A DNA stretch of 64,000 nt from Ganoderma boninense (Eukaryota; Basidiomycota; Agaricomycetes; Polyporales; Polyporaceae): NCBI GenBank assembly GCA_002900995.3, contig CM035310.1:1585898-1649897 (forward strand). Direction: 5' to 3'. Both the position numbers and the translations under genes were made by a program. Positions 1-11,133 of this stretch are shown here, in pieces. Position 1 is the stretch's first letter, and each line of letters starts with the position of its first letter. The notes beneath the pieces were generated by a model. The model made no database searches and was not told where the DNA came from. It saw only the letters and a program-made list of their open reading frames with translations.

Positions 1-613
1 ATTCCGCACCCCAATCAAAGAACCCCGCAAGCCCCAAGCCTAACTTGCGTCCTTCTTTGCCTGAGAACACGGTCTATTTGTGGAGAATTCACCCTCGATT
101 CGACTTCTCCGAAAAGATCGTTGGTTCGATGGAGCGAACCCCCGCTCCGAGTCTCCATCGGAGGTAGCGGCGGTTCGACGTGCTCCACGTTTCACTCGGG
201 GCGGAAAGGGTTGGGGTGATGCACGCTTCGCCGGAAGGCTGTGCTTAACCACTCAGATCCACTTTTGGCAGTTGTCCGAGAGCTTCTAGCTCTGCCGCCA
301 TTTCGCAAAAGCACTGCGCAGTAGAAGACGCGGAATGGAAGGCCGTGAAGATGTCGAAGACACCACAAGCATGAGCGAAGCCAAGACCCGGGCGAAGTCC
401 GGTCTTGTCACCGCAAGTGGTGCCTAGTACTCCAAGGCCGAGTCCTCCAGAATTCCTGTACAGTTGACGAGGGCCGACCGATGCGCTGCAGAAGTGTATA
501 AGAAGGGCAAGAATCCGAGAGGGGAAGTCGCAATCCCAGACTCGTACTTCAAGCCTTCCATCCCTGTTCACCCAAAGACATCCCTTCGCGCCACACGTTC
601 CAACCTGTGCACA
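1..613. other. No supported gene; upstream flank
   Basis: Short overlapping open frames occur on both strands, but none has protein-like composition or plausible splice structure. The stretch immediately before 614 is the likely promoter and 5' leader of the small secreted-protein gene. The left window edge may cut a neighbouring gene. Confidence 0.4.
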
Positions 614-1044
614 ATGATGCACAAGCTCGCCTTCGCCGTCTTCGCCGCCTCCCTCACCACTTTTGGTGCGTACTCACATCTGCCTGTGCTCGCCGATGCT
701 CAGCTCGCCCTCTATCCGCAGGCGCTGCCGCTGGTCCGCTGCCGCCGCGCCCAAACCCCAGCGGGTCTGGCGGCGTGGAAACCGTCACCACCACCTTGAC
801 CCTCACCATACCCGGGCCCCCCGTCGGGCCGAGCACCCCGCTCCCCATCCCCTCCAGCACGGACACTGGGATTCCTTCTGGTACCGACACTGGGGTGCCC
901 TCCGGCACTGGCACGGGGGCGCCCACTGGCTCCGCAACTGACACCGGGAGCAGCCAGCCTTCGGGCACTGGCACGGCGGGCTCGTCGACCGGCGGTGGTG
1001 CCAGTGCGAGCGTGACTCCCGTCGGGCCCTCCTCGATGGTGTAA
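614..1044 (+). CDS. Small secreted Ser/Thr/Gly-rich protein
   Basis: Two exons, 614-665 and 722-1044, joined by a 56-bp GT-AG intron (donor GTGCGT, acceptor CGCAG), sum to 375 nt, or 124 residues. A nearer AG at 703 also keeps frame but would make a 38-bp intron. The first 17 residues (MMHKLAFAVFAASLTTF) form a typical signal peptide. The mature part is a low-complexity Ser/Thr/Gly/Pro chain with repeated T-G-x-P-S-G-T-D/G units (about residues 55-105), the composition expected of an O-mannosylated cell-wall or secreted protein. No hydrophobic GPI-anchor tail precedes the stop. A GTAAGG overlapping the stop could be a further donor, in which case the C-terminus is incomplete. Function is unknown. 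Confidence 0.5.
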
Positions 1045-1636
1045 GGCTACTGCACCTGAAGAGGCAATTTCATCTCGCAAAGATCAGAGTGAGTTGTTTA
1101 CAGAGAATCGAATCGAAATCCCCTCTAATGTTGTTGACACATGAGTCGGATTTTCAAGCCGAGAGCGAGAAGTTCTTTCTTTTGTGTACGTTCGCTCTTG
1201 CCAGAGAAATACGAAACCTCGAGGGGTTTAGAAGAAAAGACTGAAGTAGATGTCAATTTGTTGTATTTCTTGTCACTTCCATTCGTTAATTGTAAACTTC
1301 AAGCCCCTGACAATCGACATCGGCAACGAACGGACGACTTAGACTGTGAATAGGGAGCTAGAGCAACGTCGTGCATTAAGTGATGGGCATTGCCCAGCAT
1401 AACATAAGCGTATGAAATGCTATTGAAATACAGTTGCGCTATGTGCATGCGCGGAGTATCCATTGAACTGAGTGGAGAAACGCCCGAACGAATAATCCTA
1501 CAATCCTCCCCTCCTTGAATTTGTCCCAGATCCGTGTATTATGTAGTGTCCACTGTAGTCATGCGGGCCCTCAGGCTGAAGGCTGAGGGCTTTGGTCGAA
1601 GCGACCGGATGTTTCCTCCTCGTGACGCGACGCGAC
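1045..1636. other. Intergenic, convergent 3' flanks
   Basis: AT-richer stretch between the secreted-protein gene (+) and the Lon gene (-), which converge here. It should hold both 3' untranslated regions. No conserved frame, repeat or RNA gene is visible. Confidence 0.5.
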
Positions 1637-4600
1637 CTAGAGCCTGCTCTCCATCACGAGCACGTTCCGCCGCCAGTTGAGCACGCCCTTGCCGAACGCG
1701 GCCTCGAGCACCTCCTCCATCGTGCGCACGAACACGAACTGCATGTCCGCGCGCACCTCGAGCGGCACGTCGTGCTCGACGTCCTTGCGGTTCGCCCACG
1801 GCAGGATCACCTTCGTGATCTGCGCGCGGTGCGCGCCGAGCACCTTCTCCTTGATCCCGCCCACGGGGCCGACGCGCCCCCGCAGCGTCACTTCGCCCGT
1901 CATGGCGATGTTCGTGGGTATGCACGCGCCGGTGAGCAAGGAGACGAACGCGCAAGTCTACATGGGGTCCCTTCAAGTGAGCAGCGAGCGAAGAACGTCA
2001 GGTGCGGTCGAACATACCATAGCGATGCCGGCTGATGGCCCGTCCTTCTTCACCGCGCCCGACGGCAAGTGCAAATGGATGTCAATGGGGTCGGGGTGCT
2101 TCAGCGGGTCCTGCGCGCGCAGCTTCGTGATGTACAGGTCGTACGCGTGGCTCTTGACCCAGCTCAGCGCGAGCTCCCCGCTCTCCTTGATCACGTCGCC
2201 CAAGCTCCCTGTGAGCTTCAGCTGCCCGCTGCCCGGAACGATGGTCGTCTCGATCGGCAGCAATCCGCCCTCGCCCATCCCTGTCACGACGAGCCCATAC
2301 ACGAGCCCACGCCGCTCCTCTCGGTGCAGCTCTTCCTCGTCCCACCGCGCGATGCCGAGGATCTTCTCGAGCTCGTGCTCCTCCACCACCTTCTTGTATG
2401 TCCGCCCCTTCGTCTTCGCCTTCTCCGCCTCACTCTGCTGGACTTCAATCGCGGGGAGCTGGTTGGCATTCTGGATGCCTGCGCTATCTGCGTACTCAGC
2501 CCACTCAACCGCCTTGTACCGGACGACCGCGCCGATCGCGCGCTCCAGCGAGCGGACACCCGCTTCCCGCGTGTAGTGCGTCGCGATGTGCAGAAGCGCA
2601 GGTTGAGTGAGCGTGACATGCTTGGCGGTGAGGCCGTTCGCTTTGAGCTGCTTGGGCAGCAAAAACTTGCGCGCGATGTGCATCTTCTCGTCGTACGTGT
2701 AGTCTGTAGCGCCATTGGATTCCGTGCGGCAATAAGAATAGATATATATGCGTACCTGACAGCTGCACAATCTCGCAACGGTCGAGCAGCGGTGCAGAGA
2801 TCGTGTCTAACGAGTTGGACGTGCAGATGAAGAGCACTTGGCTGAGGTCAATCGGCACATTGATGTAGTGGTCCTACACAGGCATCAGCACAACGCCGTA
2901 TAACCAGCTAGATCTCTACAAACAAACTCACATTGAACGAATGGTTCTGCTCCGGGTCGAGCACCTCGAGCAACGCCGCCGCAGGGTCGCCATGGAAGTT
3001 GCTCTGGCCAATCTTGTCCACCTCGTCCCTTCACACACATACACACACTGCCGTTAGTACCTTGTCTCTGTTCTCCGCCTGGGGCCGCAGTGTCAACCGA
3101 CTTACAGCAGGATGACAGGGTCTGGCCGGCCAGTCTTCCTGAGCGCCTGGACAATAGAACCAGGACCGCTGGCGACGTACGTACGCCGGTGGCCTCGTAT
3201 CTCCGCCTCGTCCCGCACGCCGCCCAGTGAGATGCGCTGGAATGGTCTGTCAAGTGCGCGCGCGATAGACTGCCCGAGCGAAGTCTTCCCAGTGCCAGGC
3301 GGGCCCACAAACCTACCCAAAGTCCATTCAGTTCAGTGTCAATCGCTACCAATCGGGTTGTTTCGCTTACAGGAGAATGGGCCCCTTCACGGCCTTGGAA
3401 CCAGCACCCCGCTTCGCCTTGCCCGAGCCCGAACGCTTAGGCACCAGGGACAGCTGGGACTGGGAGGAGGGGACGGCGGCATCAGACTTCGCCTTTGGCT
3501 CTGCAGAAGTGCCAAGTTTCAGCGCCGTGGATATCAGCGCCAGTGCGCGGGCCGTCGCGTCACCTTCTGAGCGTCGTCCAGCAGAGGTTGCTGCATCCCC
3601 ATTTCCTCCCTCGCCGTTCGTGCCAGGTGCAGTAGGAAGCGCGGCCGGTACCAGCGGAGGAAGGTCCGCGTCCAGGGGGAGCTCCGCCTGGAGCTGCTTG
3701 AGACGGACGACAGCGAGGTATTCGATGAGGCGCTTCTTGATCTTCTCGAGGCCATAGTGGTCCTCATCAAGCTGCTTGCGGGCGTCAGCGAGGAAGCCCC
3801 GATCCCGGAGTTTGTCAGATGAGGTTGCGTTCGCGAAGGCCGCAGAAGACGGCCATGGGATTGAGGTGACCCACTCGAGCTGCGAGATGGTTTTAGTAAG
3901 TTGACTACCATCCAGACAGAGGACATGGACGCTCACGTAGCTTCGGATGACACCATGTTCGACGCTGCCAGAGGGTATACGTTGCAGCCTCTTCCATTCC
4001 CTTACGGCCATCTTGCGCTCTTCGCTGTCTTTGGCCATAGCCTCGATCTTGCTCCGGATTTCGGCCATGTCCTCCGCCTCTGACTGTTCGTTGTCGTCTA
4101 ATTCCGATCCTGGCTTCGGGAAGCCATTCGGTACCTCAGGACCAGACCCGCCGGACGGTGCGCGGTTGAGGTTGCTGAGTTCGCGCTGGATAGCCGCGAG
4201 CTGCTGACGGAGGAAGAACTCTTTCTGCTGCTTCGAGAGCGACTCATCGATGGATTGCGCAATCTTCTTCGTGACCTCTGAGATGGAAGCCTGCTTGACA
4301 AAGAGCTCGGTAGCCCGTCGGAGGCGGTCGTCTGAGCCGGCAGCCGACAGGAAATCTGAACAAAATCGATGTGTTTGTTAGCACATGAGGCTCTTGTGCA
4401 AGTGACTCCAAGACAAAGGCACCGTTAATCCCGTGTCCCGCGGCCTGCAACTTAAGGGAAACATATGCCAGAGCAACGGCTACTCAAGGTTCCGAGCCCC
4501 GATCGCATCCCATTGGGCGAGCTGTCTCGCCGACTGTGCTGCACCCGTGCGATGGGGCGAAGTGAAGATTGTCGACATACGGAGAGTCCTGGCGCATTCA

Positions 4601-5553
4601 TGGTTGGGAAGACAGTAACCTCATCATTGATGCCATCCGGCATGGGCGTCGCTGCCATTCCGATGTCTTCACAATATCAGGAAGCACAGAAGAACCGCTG
4701 TCGTCTTCAGAAGGTCTGCCGTACGCGACTGCATGACAGCTGCCCTCGTGACCCCGGTCAGACAGCCAGAGCCGCGGTGGACAGCACTACTAAACACATG
4801 TCACCCACCGCGTGTTACCCGTCCGCTGGATACGCAGAAGCGAGCAGATAACAGGCGAGCCGCGGAAGGGTTGTCGGATTTCGGTGAAGCTCGGTCGGAC
4901 ACTTGGTCCACTCAAAGACCGCATGTTGGAGGGGGAAGGTAGGGCGCGCTCGGACGAGCAGCGGAATGGATTGGACTCACCAAGCTTGTCGTCATACTCG
5001 AGTTTGTTGATCCCGGCGACGATGACGTCGGCCATCCAGGGGGTGCGGTCATCCGAGACCTCCTCCATCATCTGGGAGATCTTGGCGTAAACGTCCTTTC
5101 GGGACTGCTGAGTCGCGTCCTGCGCGAGACCGTCAAGGAGCTTGGACGCGGCGGCGCGGAAGGGGACAACGATCTCCGGGGTTGGCGCGCCATCCGCCTT
5201 GGGATACTCGGCCTTGAGGTCGATGAGGTCACTAGGAGCAAAGGGCGCCTCGGACTTTGTGTCGGGGAAGTATATTCGCGAGAGGCCGTGGAGGGTGACG
5301 TGATAGAGCCTCTGTGGAGACTTGGAGAGTGGGCGGACGATGCGGACAACGCGAGCGGCGGTACCCCATGGGTGGACGGTGGAGGAGGAGGTGCACGGAA
5401 CGGTGCCGATAACGAGCTGGGATTCCGAGCGCTGGACCAATTGAATGAGTCTGGTGCCGGTGCATCATCAAGGGGAATTTGGACGCGGGCAGTTGGGAGA
5501 AGGACGAGGGGGTGGGGGAGGGTGAGGACAGGGAGAGTGGCAGAGGCAGACAT
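1637..5553 (-). CDS. Peroxisomal Lon protease (LONP2/Pln family)
   Basis: ATP-dependent Lon serine protease of the peroxisomal matrix. Exons in transcript order: 5553-4981, 4355-3937, 3879-3371, 3312-3106, 3028-2932, 2873-2756, 2703-2018, 1957-1637. An N-terminal LON substrate-binding domain (start [16 protein letters not shown]) is followed by the helical region, Walker [10 protein letters not shown], Walker B VILLDEVDK, and the protease domain with catalytic Ser in [11 protein letters not shown] and Lys in GGIKEK. The protein ends in SRL, a peroxisomal targeting signal-1 variant. A low-complexity insert of about 90 residues lies just before Walker A; I recall inserts here in fungal peroxisomal Lons. 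The exons total 2,930 nt, one short of 977 codons: near 5460 the frame breaks between IPLDDA and [10 protein letters not shown], so a base seems missing. The second intron position holds an exceptional 625-bp intron. Confidence 0.93.
4356..4980 (-). other. Unusually long intron of the Lon gene (625 bp)
   Basis: The donor (GTGAGT, after the codons for [12 protein letters not shown]) and the acceptor (TTGTTCAG, before [14 protein letters not shown]) are both at the expected point of the conserved Lon sequence. The other six introns of the gene are 52-77 bp. Open frames on both strands inside it (for example 4465-4851 on +) do not resemble known proteins, and I found no terminal inverted repeats by eye. 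Confidence 0.8.
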
Positions 5554-5714
5554 GGTTGGTGAGCAAGGGGCGTCGAGCACTCGGAGGCCAAGCTGCTTTA
5601 GAGCCTGGCAGGCACCCGAGACAGAGCGCCCGAATGCGGGGATCGGCGTCTAACAGGCGTCTAGAGAGAATCACACGGGCGCGGCGCCAACGCGTCTGAA
5701 GCGATAACGTCGCG
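5554..5714. promoter_or_regulatory. Divergent promoter, Lon / DML1
   Basis: Only 161 bp separate the two start codons, so both promoters must share this GC-rich interval. A single MluI cell-cycle box core ACGCGT lies at 5690-5695, near the DML1 side. No TATA box is seen. Confidence 0.55.
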
Positions 5715-7890
5715 ATGAAAGAGATCGTCTATGTCCAAGCGGGATCCTTCGCAAACTTCGTCGGCTCTCACTTCTGGAACACACAGGAAGGCTACTTCAC
5801 ATACGGTGATGGCGATGATCCTCTCGTGGAACACGACAGGTCCTTCAGAGAAGGCCTGAACAGCAAGGTGGGCTTGACTTCCCTTGCGTCTTCACAGGAC
5901 TCAGCACTCATTCTCATCGCTGCAGGGAGAAGCGACATACTGTCCAAGACTACTGCTATTTGACAGGACATGTGCGTCCCTCTCCGCAATCATTCCGACC
6001 AACACCTCATCCTTCACTTATAGCGAACTTCGGGGCTCTCTCCAACGAACTCTACCCCGATAACGAGGCCCCCGCAGCGGACTGGTGCGTCACGCATCCT
6101 GATAACGCTGTCTGCAGCTCATCACGCGACCCTCTTTTTTCCAATTACCAGGGATGGAGGAGTGGTTGAGTACCGCCAAGACCCAATCCCCAAGAGCGAG
6201 TATCATACTCGCCTGGAGACAGGCGAACTGGAGCTCGACGCAGCTAGCGAAGATCCCTCGACGTCCACAACAGGTTTATCGCGCGTCCGTTTCTGGTCCG
6301 ACTATAGCCGTGTCTTTCTCCATCCGCGGACTCCGCAGAGGCTCCCTGATCTCGCGGATTGGGATGCCATCAACGGTGACTGGAACAAAAGCAAAGAAGC
6401 TTTCCAAAAATATGATTCCGTGCGTCGTACGAGTGATCTAGACAATCAAGATCTCAACGCAGGACACTACTACAGGATCATGACTTGATAGAAAATGAGT
6501 TGCGGTCTTTTGTCGAGGAGTGCGACGGAGTGCAGGTTGGTCCAAACGACATTTCCATCGACTGCGTTTGACCTTGATAATTCTCCTCGTGTGTAGGGTC
6601 TACAACTTATGAGCGACTGTGTAACTTTCGGCGGCTTCACAGACGCTTTCCTCACAGCGTTCCGAGACGAGTTTCCTAAGCTTCCGTCGCTAGCGTTCCC
6701 GTTCTTGTCCAATGCGTCGAATACCCTTGTCACCGTCGAAGAGGTACGACCATCTGAATAGGTTCATGAGATGGGCTGCACCAGCGGTTTCTAACTGACA
6801 TTCAACAACAGCCGGAGGCGGCGAAGACGCTCAACGATGCGCTTTGCATACGTAGCCTCGAGAACTTGTCCACCCTGAACGTTCCTATCCAGCACCCATC
6901 TACGTGGAAGCAAGGTGGTTGGCTAGAAGACCTGTCGTTCGACGTACGTTTTGGCCCCACGTACCTGATCACCCCTTGTTCGCTGACTCCATAACTTATA
7001 TGCAGCTCAGAAGTCCATACCTGACCTCGGCTCTCGTGTCCACACACATCGAGAGCGCTACGCTGCCGCTCAGGTAGGTTTCTCTACATTCTCATCGAGG
7101 CCCATGTCTCACTCGTCAACGACGTGTAGACTGAAAGCTTCTGATCATGCCCTCGCTTCCATGGGTACGCTGCTGAACATGTCTGGCACAACGCGAACTG
7201 CCCACCTAGCGGGCATTTATCCGCTATATGCGTCGACTTCGGCACAGGACGTACCAGTGAAGCTGTACGACCTCTCCGTGGTGACCGAGTCTCGCAGCAA
7301 ACCTGTCGCGGTATGTCTTCCCCTCGCTGCATCTGTAGCAACCGTAGACCTCGTTCCCACTCACGAGATTTGCAGGCTTCCCTCAGCGAATACGGACGTC
7401 TGCAAGTCGTCCGCGGAAACTTCTCGTCCCCACAATGGACGAAGCTCGACGAAGTCTTCTCGCCCCGTTTCCCCGCATGCGTCAGGTGCGCCCGCAGCGC
7501 CTCCCCCCTGTCCTGACATCAGCGATGGAAATAGGCACTGACGAGCAGCTGCGCGACAGCGTCCATGCGCCTGCGTACCCCACCCCGACGTCCTTCCCGC
7601 GCATCGTCAGCCCCGCTTCGCCGCTCGACTCGGACTCGGACAGGCACAACGTCTACTCGGCACTCAGCACGTCGAGCGCATCGGCGACGCTGTTCGCAGC
7701 GTATGCGCGCCTCGCGCAGGAGTGCGTGGACCGGCGCGCGGAGGTCGTGACGCGGATGGGGCTCGAGTTCGACGAGGTGCGCGAGCTGAAGGACGAGCTG
7801 TGGGCGCTTTGCGACCGCTATGCCGCGGCGGATGAAGATGTGGGAGGAGGGGAGGGCGAAGATGTGGAGATGGGCGAAGACGAAGAGTAG
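5715..7890 (+). CDS. DML1: Dml1/Misato family protein
   Basis: Misato/Dml1 proteins are tubulin- and myosin-related factors needed for mitochondrial DNA inheritance and mitochondrial distribution. The opening MKEIVYVQAGSFANFVGSHF, followed by WNTQEGYFTY, is the family hallmark. Eleven exons: 5715-5867, 5926-5971, 6024-6084, 6152-6419, 6476-6535, 6597-6743, 6812-6943, 7006-7073, 7130-7310, 7376-7485, 7560-7890. They sum to 1,557 nt, or 518 residues, and close in frame. Conserved pieces seen are CPRLLLFD, IPKSEYH, the block around SDYSRVFLHPRT, EECDGVQG, FGGFTDAF and, near the C-terminus, PTSFPRI. The last intron (7486-7559) was chosen because it restores frame into PTSFPRI; other acceptors break the frame. 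The tail is acidic. It converges on the ARMT1 gene with 123 bp between stops. Confidence 0.9.
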
Positions 7891-8013
7891 ACGTCAGCAC
7901 ACGCTGTACCAAAGCACTCAAGAAGGAAGATCTTAAAGGCGATGGTCCTATTGACGCGCCGTTCGCAGGTGTACAGGTGGTAATGTCTTCAATTTCCGTA
8001 TTGTCCCTTCTGT

Positions 8014-10542
8014 CTAGTCTGCGCGGGGCTGGAACAGCACCAACGCATACCTGGATAGCATTCAGCACGGCCATTTGCACGCATACGATGCGACGATGGA
8101 GGATGGGATGCACGTACTTCCCGTTGTACCGCCACTTCTCGCCGCTCTGGTCCAGCTTCTCCGCGACCTCTTTGTCGACTGCGACGACGACGTCTGCCTT
8201 GTTCGTCCTCAGGCTCAGGATGGGGAACGACCCCGAAAGTGGTCCTATTGGAGGTTTTGGTGTCAGAAAGGACGTGATCGGTCAGGAAGTAAACAAAAAA
8301 TGCTACCAATCGCAGTCTCGAATGGGGTGGAAGGAGGCCATGCACGTCCCCAGTCAATCTGTGTCGATGTCAACACTGCGAGAACGAGAACCTGAAGAAT
8401 TTTAGCGAGATGCTCACTTGCGGAAGCTTTTGGATGCCATGCAACTTTTTGTCAGCACGCTCGAGGTCAGCAGGAGGGAAAGGGAAACGCACTTCAGGTC
8501 GCCCTACACCGTTGGAAACGTGTTAGCGAATCGGATAGGGCCAAAGATATTGGTTTTTACCTTGAAAATAACAAGATTGCTCTCGCATAGGTGAGCGTGA
8601 AGCTCAGGGGCGAGTTCTTTCATGTTCCAGTACGGGAATGGCGAGGTCCAGAAGTTCGCCTACAGACCCACGATTTACCGTATCGTGTGCCCGGCGTCGA
8701 CGTCACACACCAAGCCCAAGCAGATACACGAGACGCACCTTAGCATCAGATGCACCCAACGGGTATTCCCTGGGCACCGACAACGAAAACACGCCAGACT
8801 CTATGTACGACTCCCAGCGCTTCACCATCGCGTACAGATGTTCGCGCGACTCCTGAGATGCAGATGCCTCAGGACCGCCGTCAGGAGTGGACTCCTCCGG
8901 GAAGAAAGTCGGCGATAAAAGAGATGTGGTAGTCGACTTGAAATCTGGGGGCGTCACGTCCGAAACGAACCATGGAATTAGCTTGGGGCTAGCAGTGCCG
9001 TTCAGCAGTCAATTAAGAGAACACAATAGATAAAATTTTGTGGCCTGGTGACATACTGGAAGATGACCTTGGAGACGTAGGGTGTGTATGTCACCAGAAA
9101 ATCTGCGAATACGAAATCCGTGAAAAGCTGTCGTGGAGCTTAGACTCGTTGCTACATGTTTTCCGATACAACCCTACCTCAAAACCGCCTAGTATGTAAA
9201 AACGTTTAGCCAACGTCTGAGCGGCAGGAAAGCGGATGATACTAGCCGTTATCCAGCACAAAGTCTATGCGAGAATCGGTGTGCCCAGATAGACTAGTCA
9301 GTTGTTGCCAGACCTTCTCCTGGTCATCGTGCAGAATATATTCCGCTCGAGCAGTTTGGGCGTCACGCCCGACTGATTGCAGGTTCTGAATGTCATCATG
9401 AGATAGATGGGTGAGCATTGACAAGTCCTGTATGCGGGGGTTAACAAGGGAACCCGCGGTGCTCGAAGCCGAAGGCGGACCGTTGCGTTGCCCCTATGGG
9501 AACCAATAAGAACAGAGGATAGAAGATCAATCGTCTACGTACCATAAGCACATCTGGATCATCTCCTTGAAAATGACCTTCAAGTTATCAGGGTCTGACG
9601 CAAGGGTTGCTTTGTCTCGCTCGAGTTCGTGCATCGTGGTTGCCAACGCTGGTAGGTGGTCAACTCCCAGGAGTGCCTTTTGATCTTGTCCCATGCTACA
9701 CACCGTAGATCGCTCTGGAGCTCTTCTGGAAAGTCGCTTCCTTCTGTTGCAGGAAGGGGTCGTAGTTCTTCCAGTGCTTCGTTTGTACGAAGAACGAACG
9801 GATCAGACGATAGCTGGGTCCAGCTTCGATGTCAGATGGGACTCGCAATCAGGCGCAAAAGCTGAACAGACAGGTAGCATCTAGGCAACAGTGAATTAGT
9901 GAAGTTACTGTTTCACGACATGATCCCAAGGGAGGACAATAACATACTCGGAATAGAGCCAAGGGACCGTAAGCCAGGTGCCTTTGTTCTTCTCGACAAG
10001 CTTGTCTAGTTCGGCATTATAGATGTCCGAGAGCGGTTCGCCGTCATCAGGGATCCGACTAATCCCATATGTACTGCAGGTCAGTCTCGACTAGCTCAGC
10101 CGGACGCTGAACGAGACATCGTACGGGAGAGGACGGTCGCGCGCCATGTCATACTTGATTTCGCCGATTTGGCTAATGATGTTCTTGCCCTCGGATATCT
10201 CTTCCTCGATGACAGCCGCCTCTTCTCAGTCCTCTTGTCTAGTGACACACCAAGGTCATGGTTGCGGCAGTAGATGTTGTCAATGATCCCCGTGAGGATG
10301 ACCGGCCATCGCCTGAGGACGGTTTCGAACCTGTCATGTCCAGGAGGTGGTTAAACCAAGAAGACCCGGACAAGTTGAAATGAGGCTGTCATCTCGGCTC
10401 GATCGAAGGTACGTACGCAAAGCTAGATCGACCGAGATCCCGGGCCAAGTCAGTCCATGTCTGGAACTTTGTAGGACCAGGTATTCGCTTCGCACCTGTT
10501 CCTGTCGGTAAAGTCCCAAGGCGGTACTGGTGCCTCATACAT
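8014..10542 (-). CDS. ARMT1/DUF89 metal-dependent damage-control phosphatase
   Basis: Family members dephosphorylate damaged sugar-phosphates; human ARMT1 was also reported as a carboxyl methyltransferase. Nineteen exons: 10542-10496, 10422-10417, 10330-10251, 10221-10125, 10073-9948, 9880-9872, 9813-9704, 9648-9543, 9493-9481, 9427-9247, 9188-9178, 9127-9057, 8988-8739, 8659-8561, 8503-8493, 8426-8418, 8358-8307, 8244-8118, 8050-8014. Family motifs appear in order: SFAFETVLRRWPVILTGII, KYDMARDRPL, TWLTVPWLYSECYLYR, WGNATDLSMLTHLS, the metal-site stretch IDFVLDNGGFELFTDF, YTPYVSKVIFHPKLIPWFVS, GDLNFRKLTGDV and TPFETAIGPL. Six exons are 6-13 nt long, supported by family motifs spanning the joins. 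The intron after DFVLDN appears to have a GC donor. One base seems missing near 8341. At 10222-10250 either a 29-nt intron or a missing base restores frame; with the intron the model is 480 residues. Confidence 0.87.
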
Positions 10543-11133
10543 GGTCTGTATTCTTCTGGGGGAGAGTGGATGGACTGGTGGGTCGGAGAAGACGATGGAG
10601 GAGTCGCCGCACGACGCAAGTCTGACGCTCGTTGAAGGCTCCAGCCTCTAATGACCCAACTCACCGGCCCGGTGTGCCGAGGAACCCATAACCTCCCGCC
10701 ACGAGCATCGAAACGGTTGGAACCCACCGCGAAAGCAAACGTGGAGGTTCAAGCGCAATAAAATTACTGGTGTACTTGTTGATCCTCTAATGACCTATGT
10801 CCAGACATGCATGATAACACTGTAAGCTCATCCTCATCGCCACCGCCGATAAAAACATCGTTCCTCTCGCAATGATCAGGAATGTGCGCCCTACTAGGGA
10901 CTGCAGCCCACAGCACGCTTCGCGCGGCGAGCAGGGATCCGACGATCCAGCTAAAGTACACGTAACGGCGGGCCACCTCAGACGGCATATAAGTACGGTA
11001 AGTATGTAACACAACATGGCATCACGAAGGCGAAATAAAATCCCTCCCCTAGCGTAGAGCACGAACCATAAAACACGCTTATACACATAATAAGAAGACG
11101 TCCTCTACGCGGTCGTCACTGTCACTAGTGCGG
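10543..11133. other. Intergenic between tandem minus-strand genes
   Basis: About 590 bp between the stop of the VHS-GAT gene and the start of the ARMT1 gene; both are transcribed leftward. It should contain the VHS-GAT 3' UTR and the ARMT1 promoter. Short frames on the minus strand lack coding character. No repeat or RNA gene noticed. Confidence 0.5.

Noticed and set aside
117..185. GGTTCGA-containing segments resembling a tRNA T-loop
   Set aside because: The matches lack the trailing CC of the B box, and no cloverleaf or A box can be drawn around them.
1677..2830. Long plus-strand frames opposite the Lon protease domain
   Set aside because: They are antisense shadows of a conserved GC-rich coding region and have no family features.
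3448..3700. Ala/Ser/Lys-rich insert before Walker A of Lon considered as a retained intron
   Set aside because: No splice pair removes it in frame, and inserts at this place are, as I recall, present in fungal peroxisomal Lon proteins.
10334..10727. Minus-strand frames of 61 and 112 codons at the 5' end of the ARMT1 gene
   Set aside because: They run through introns; only the spliced reading with the 6-nt exon recreates the family motif SFAFETV.
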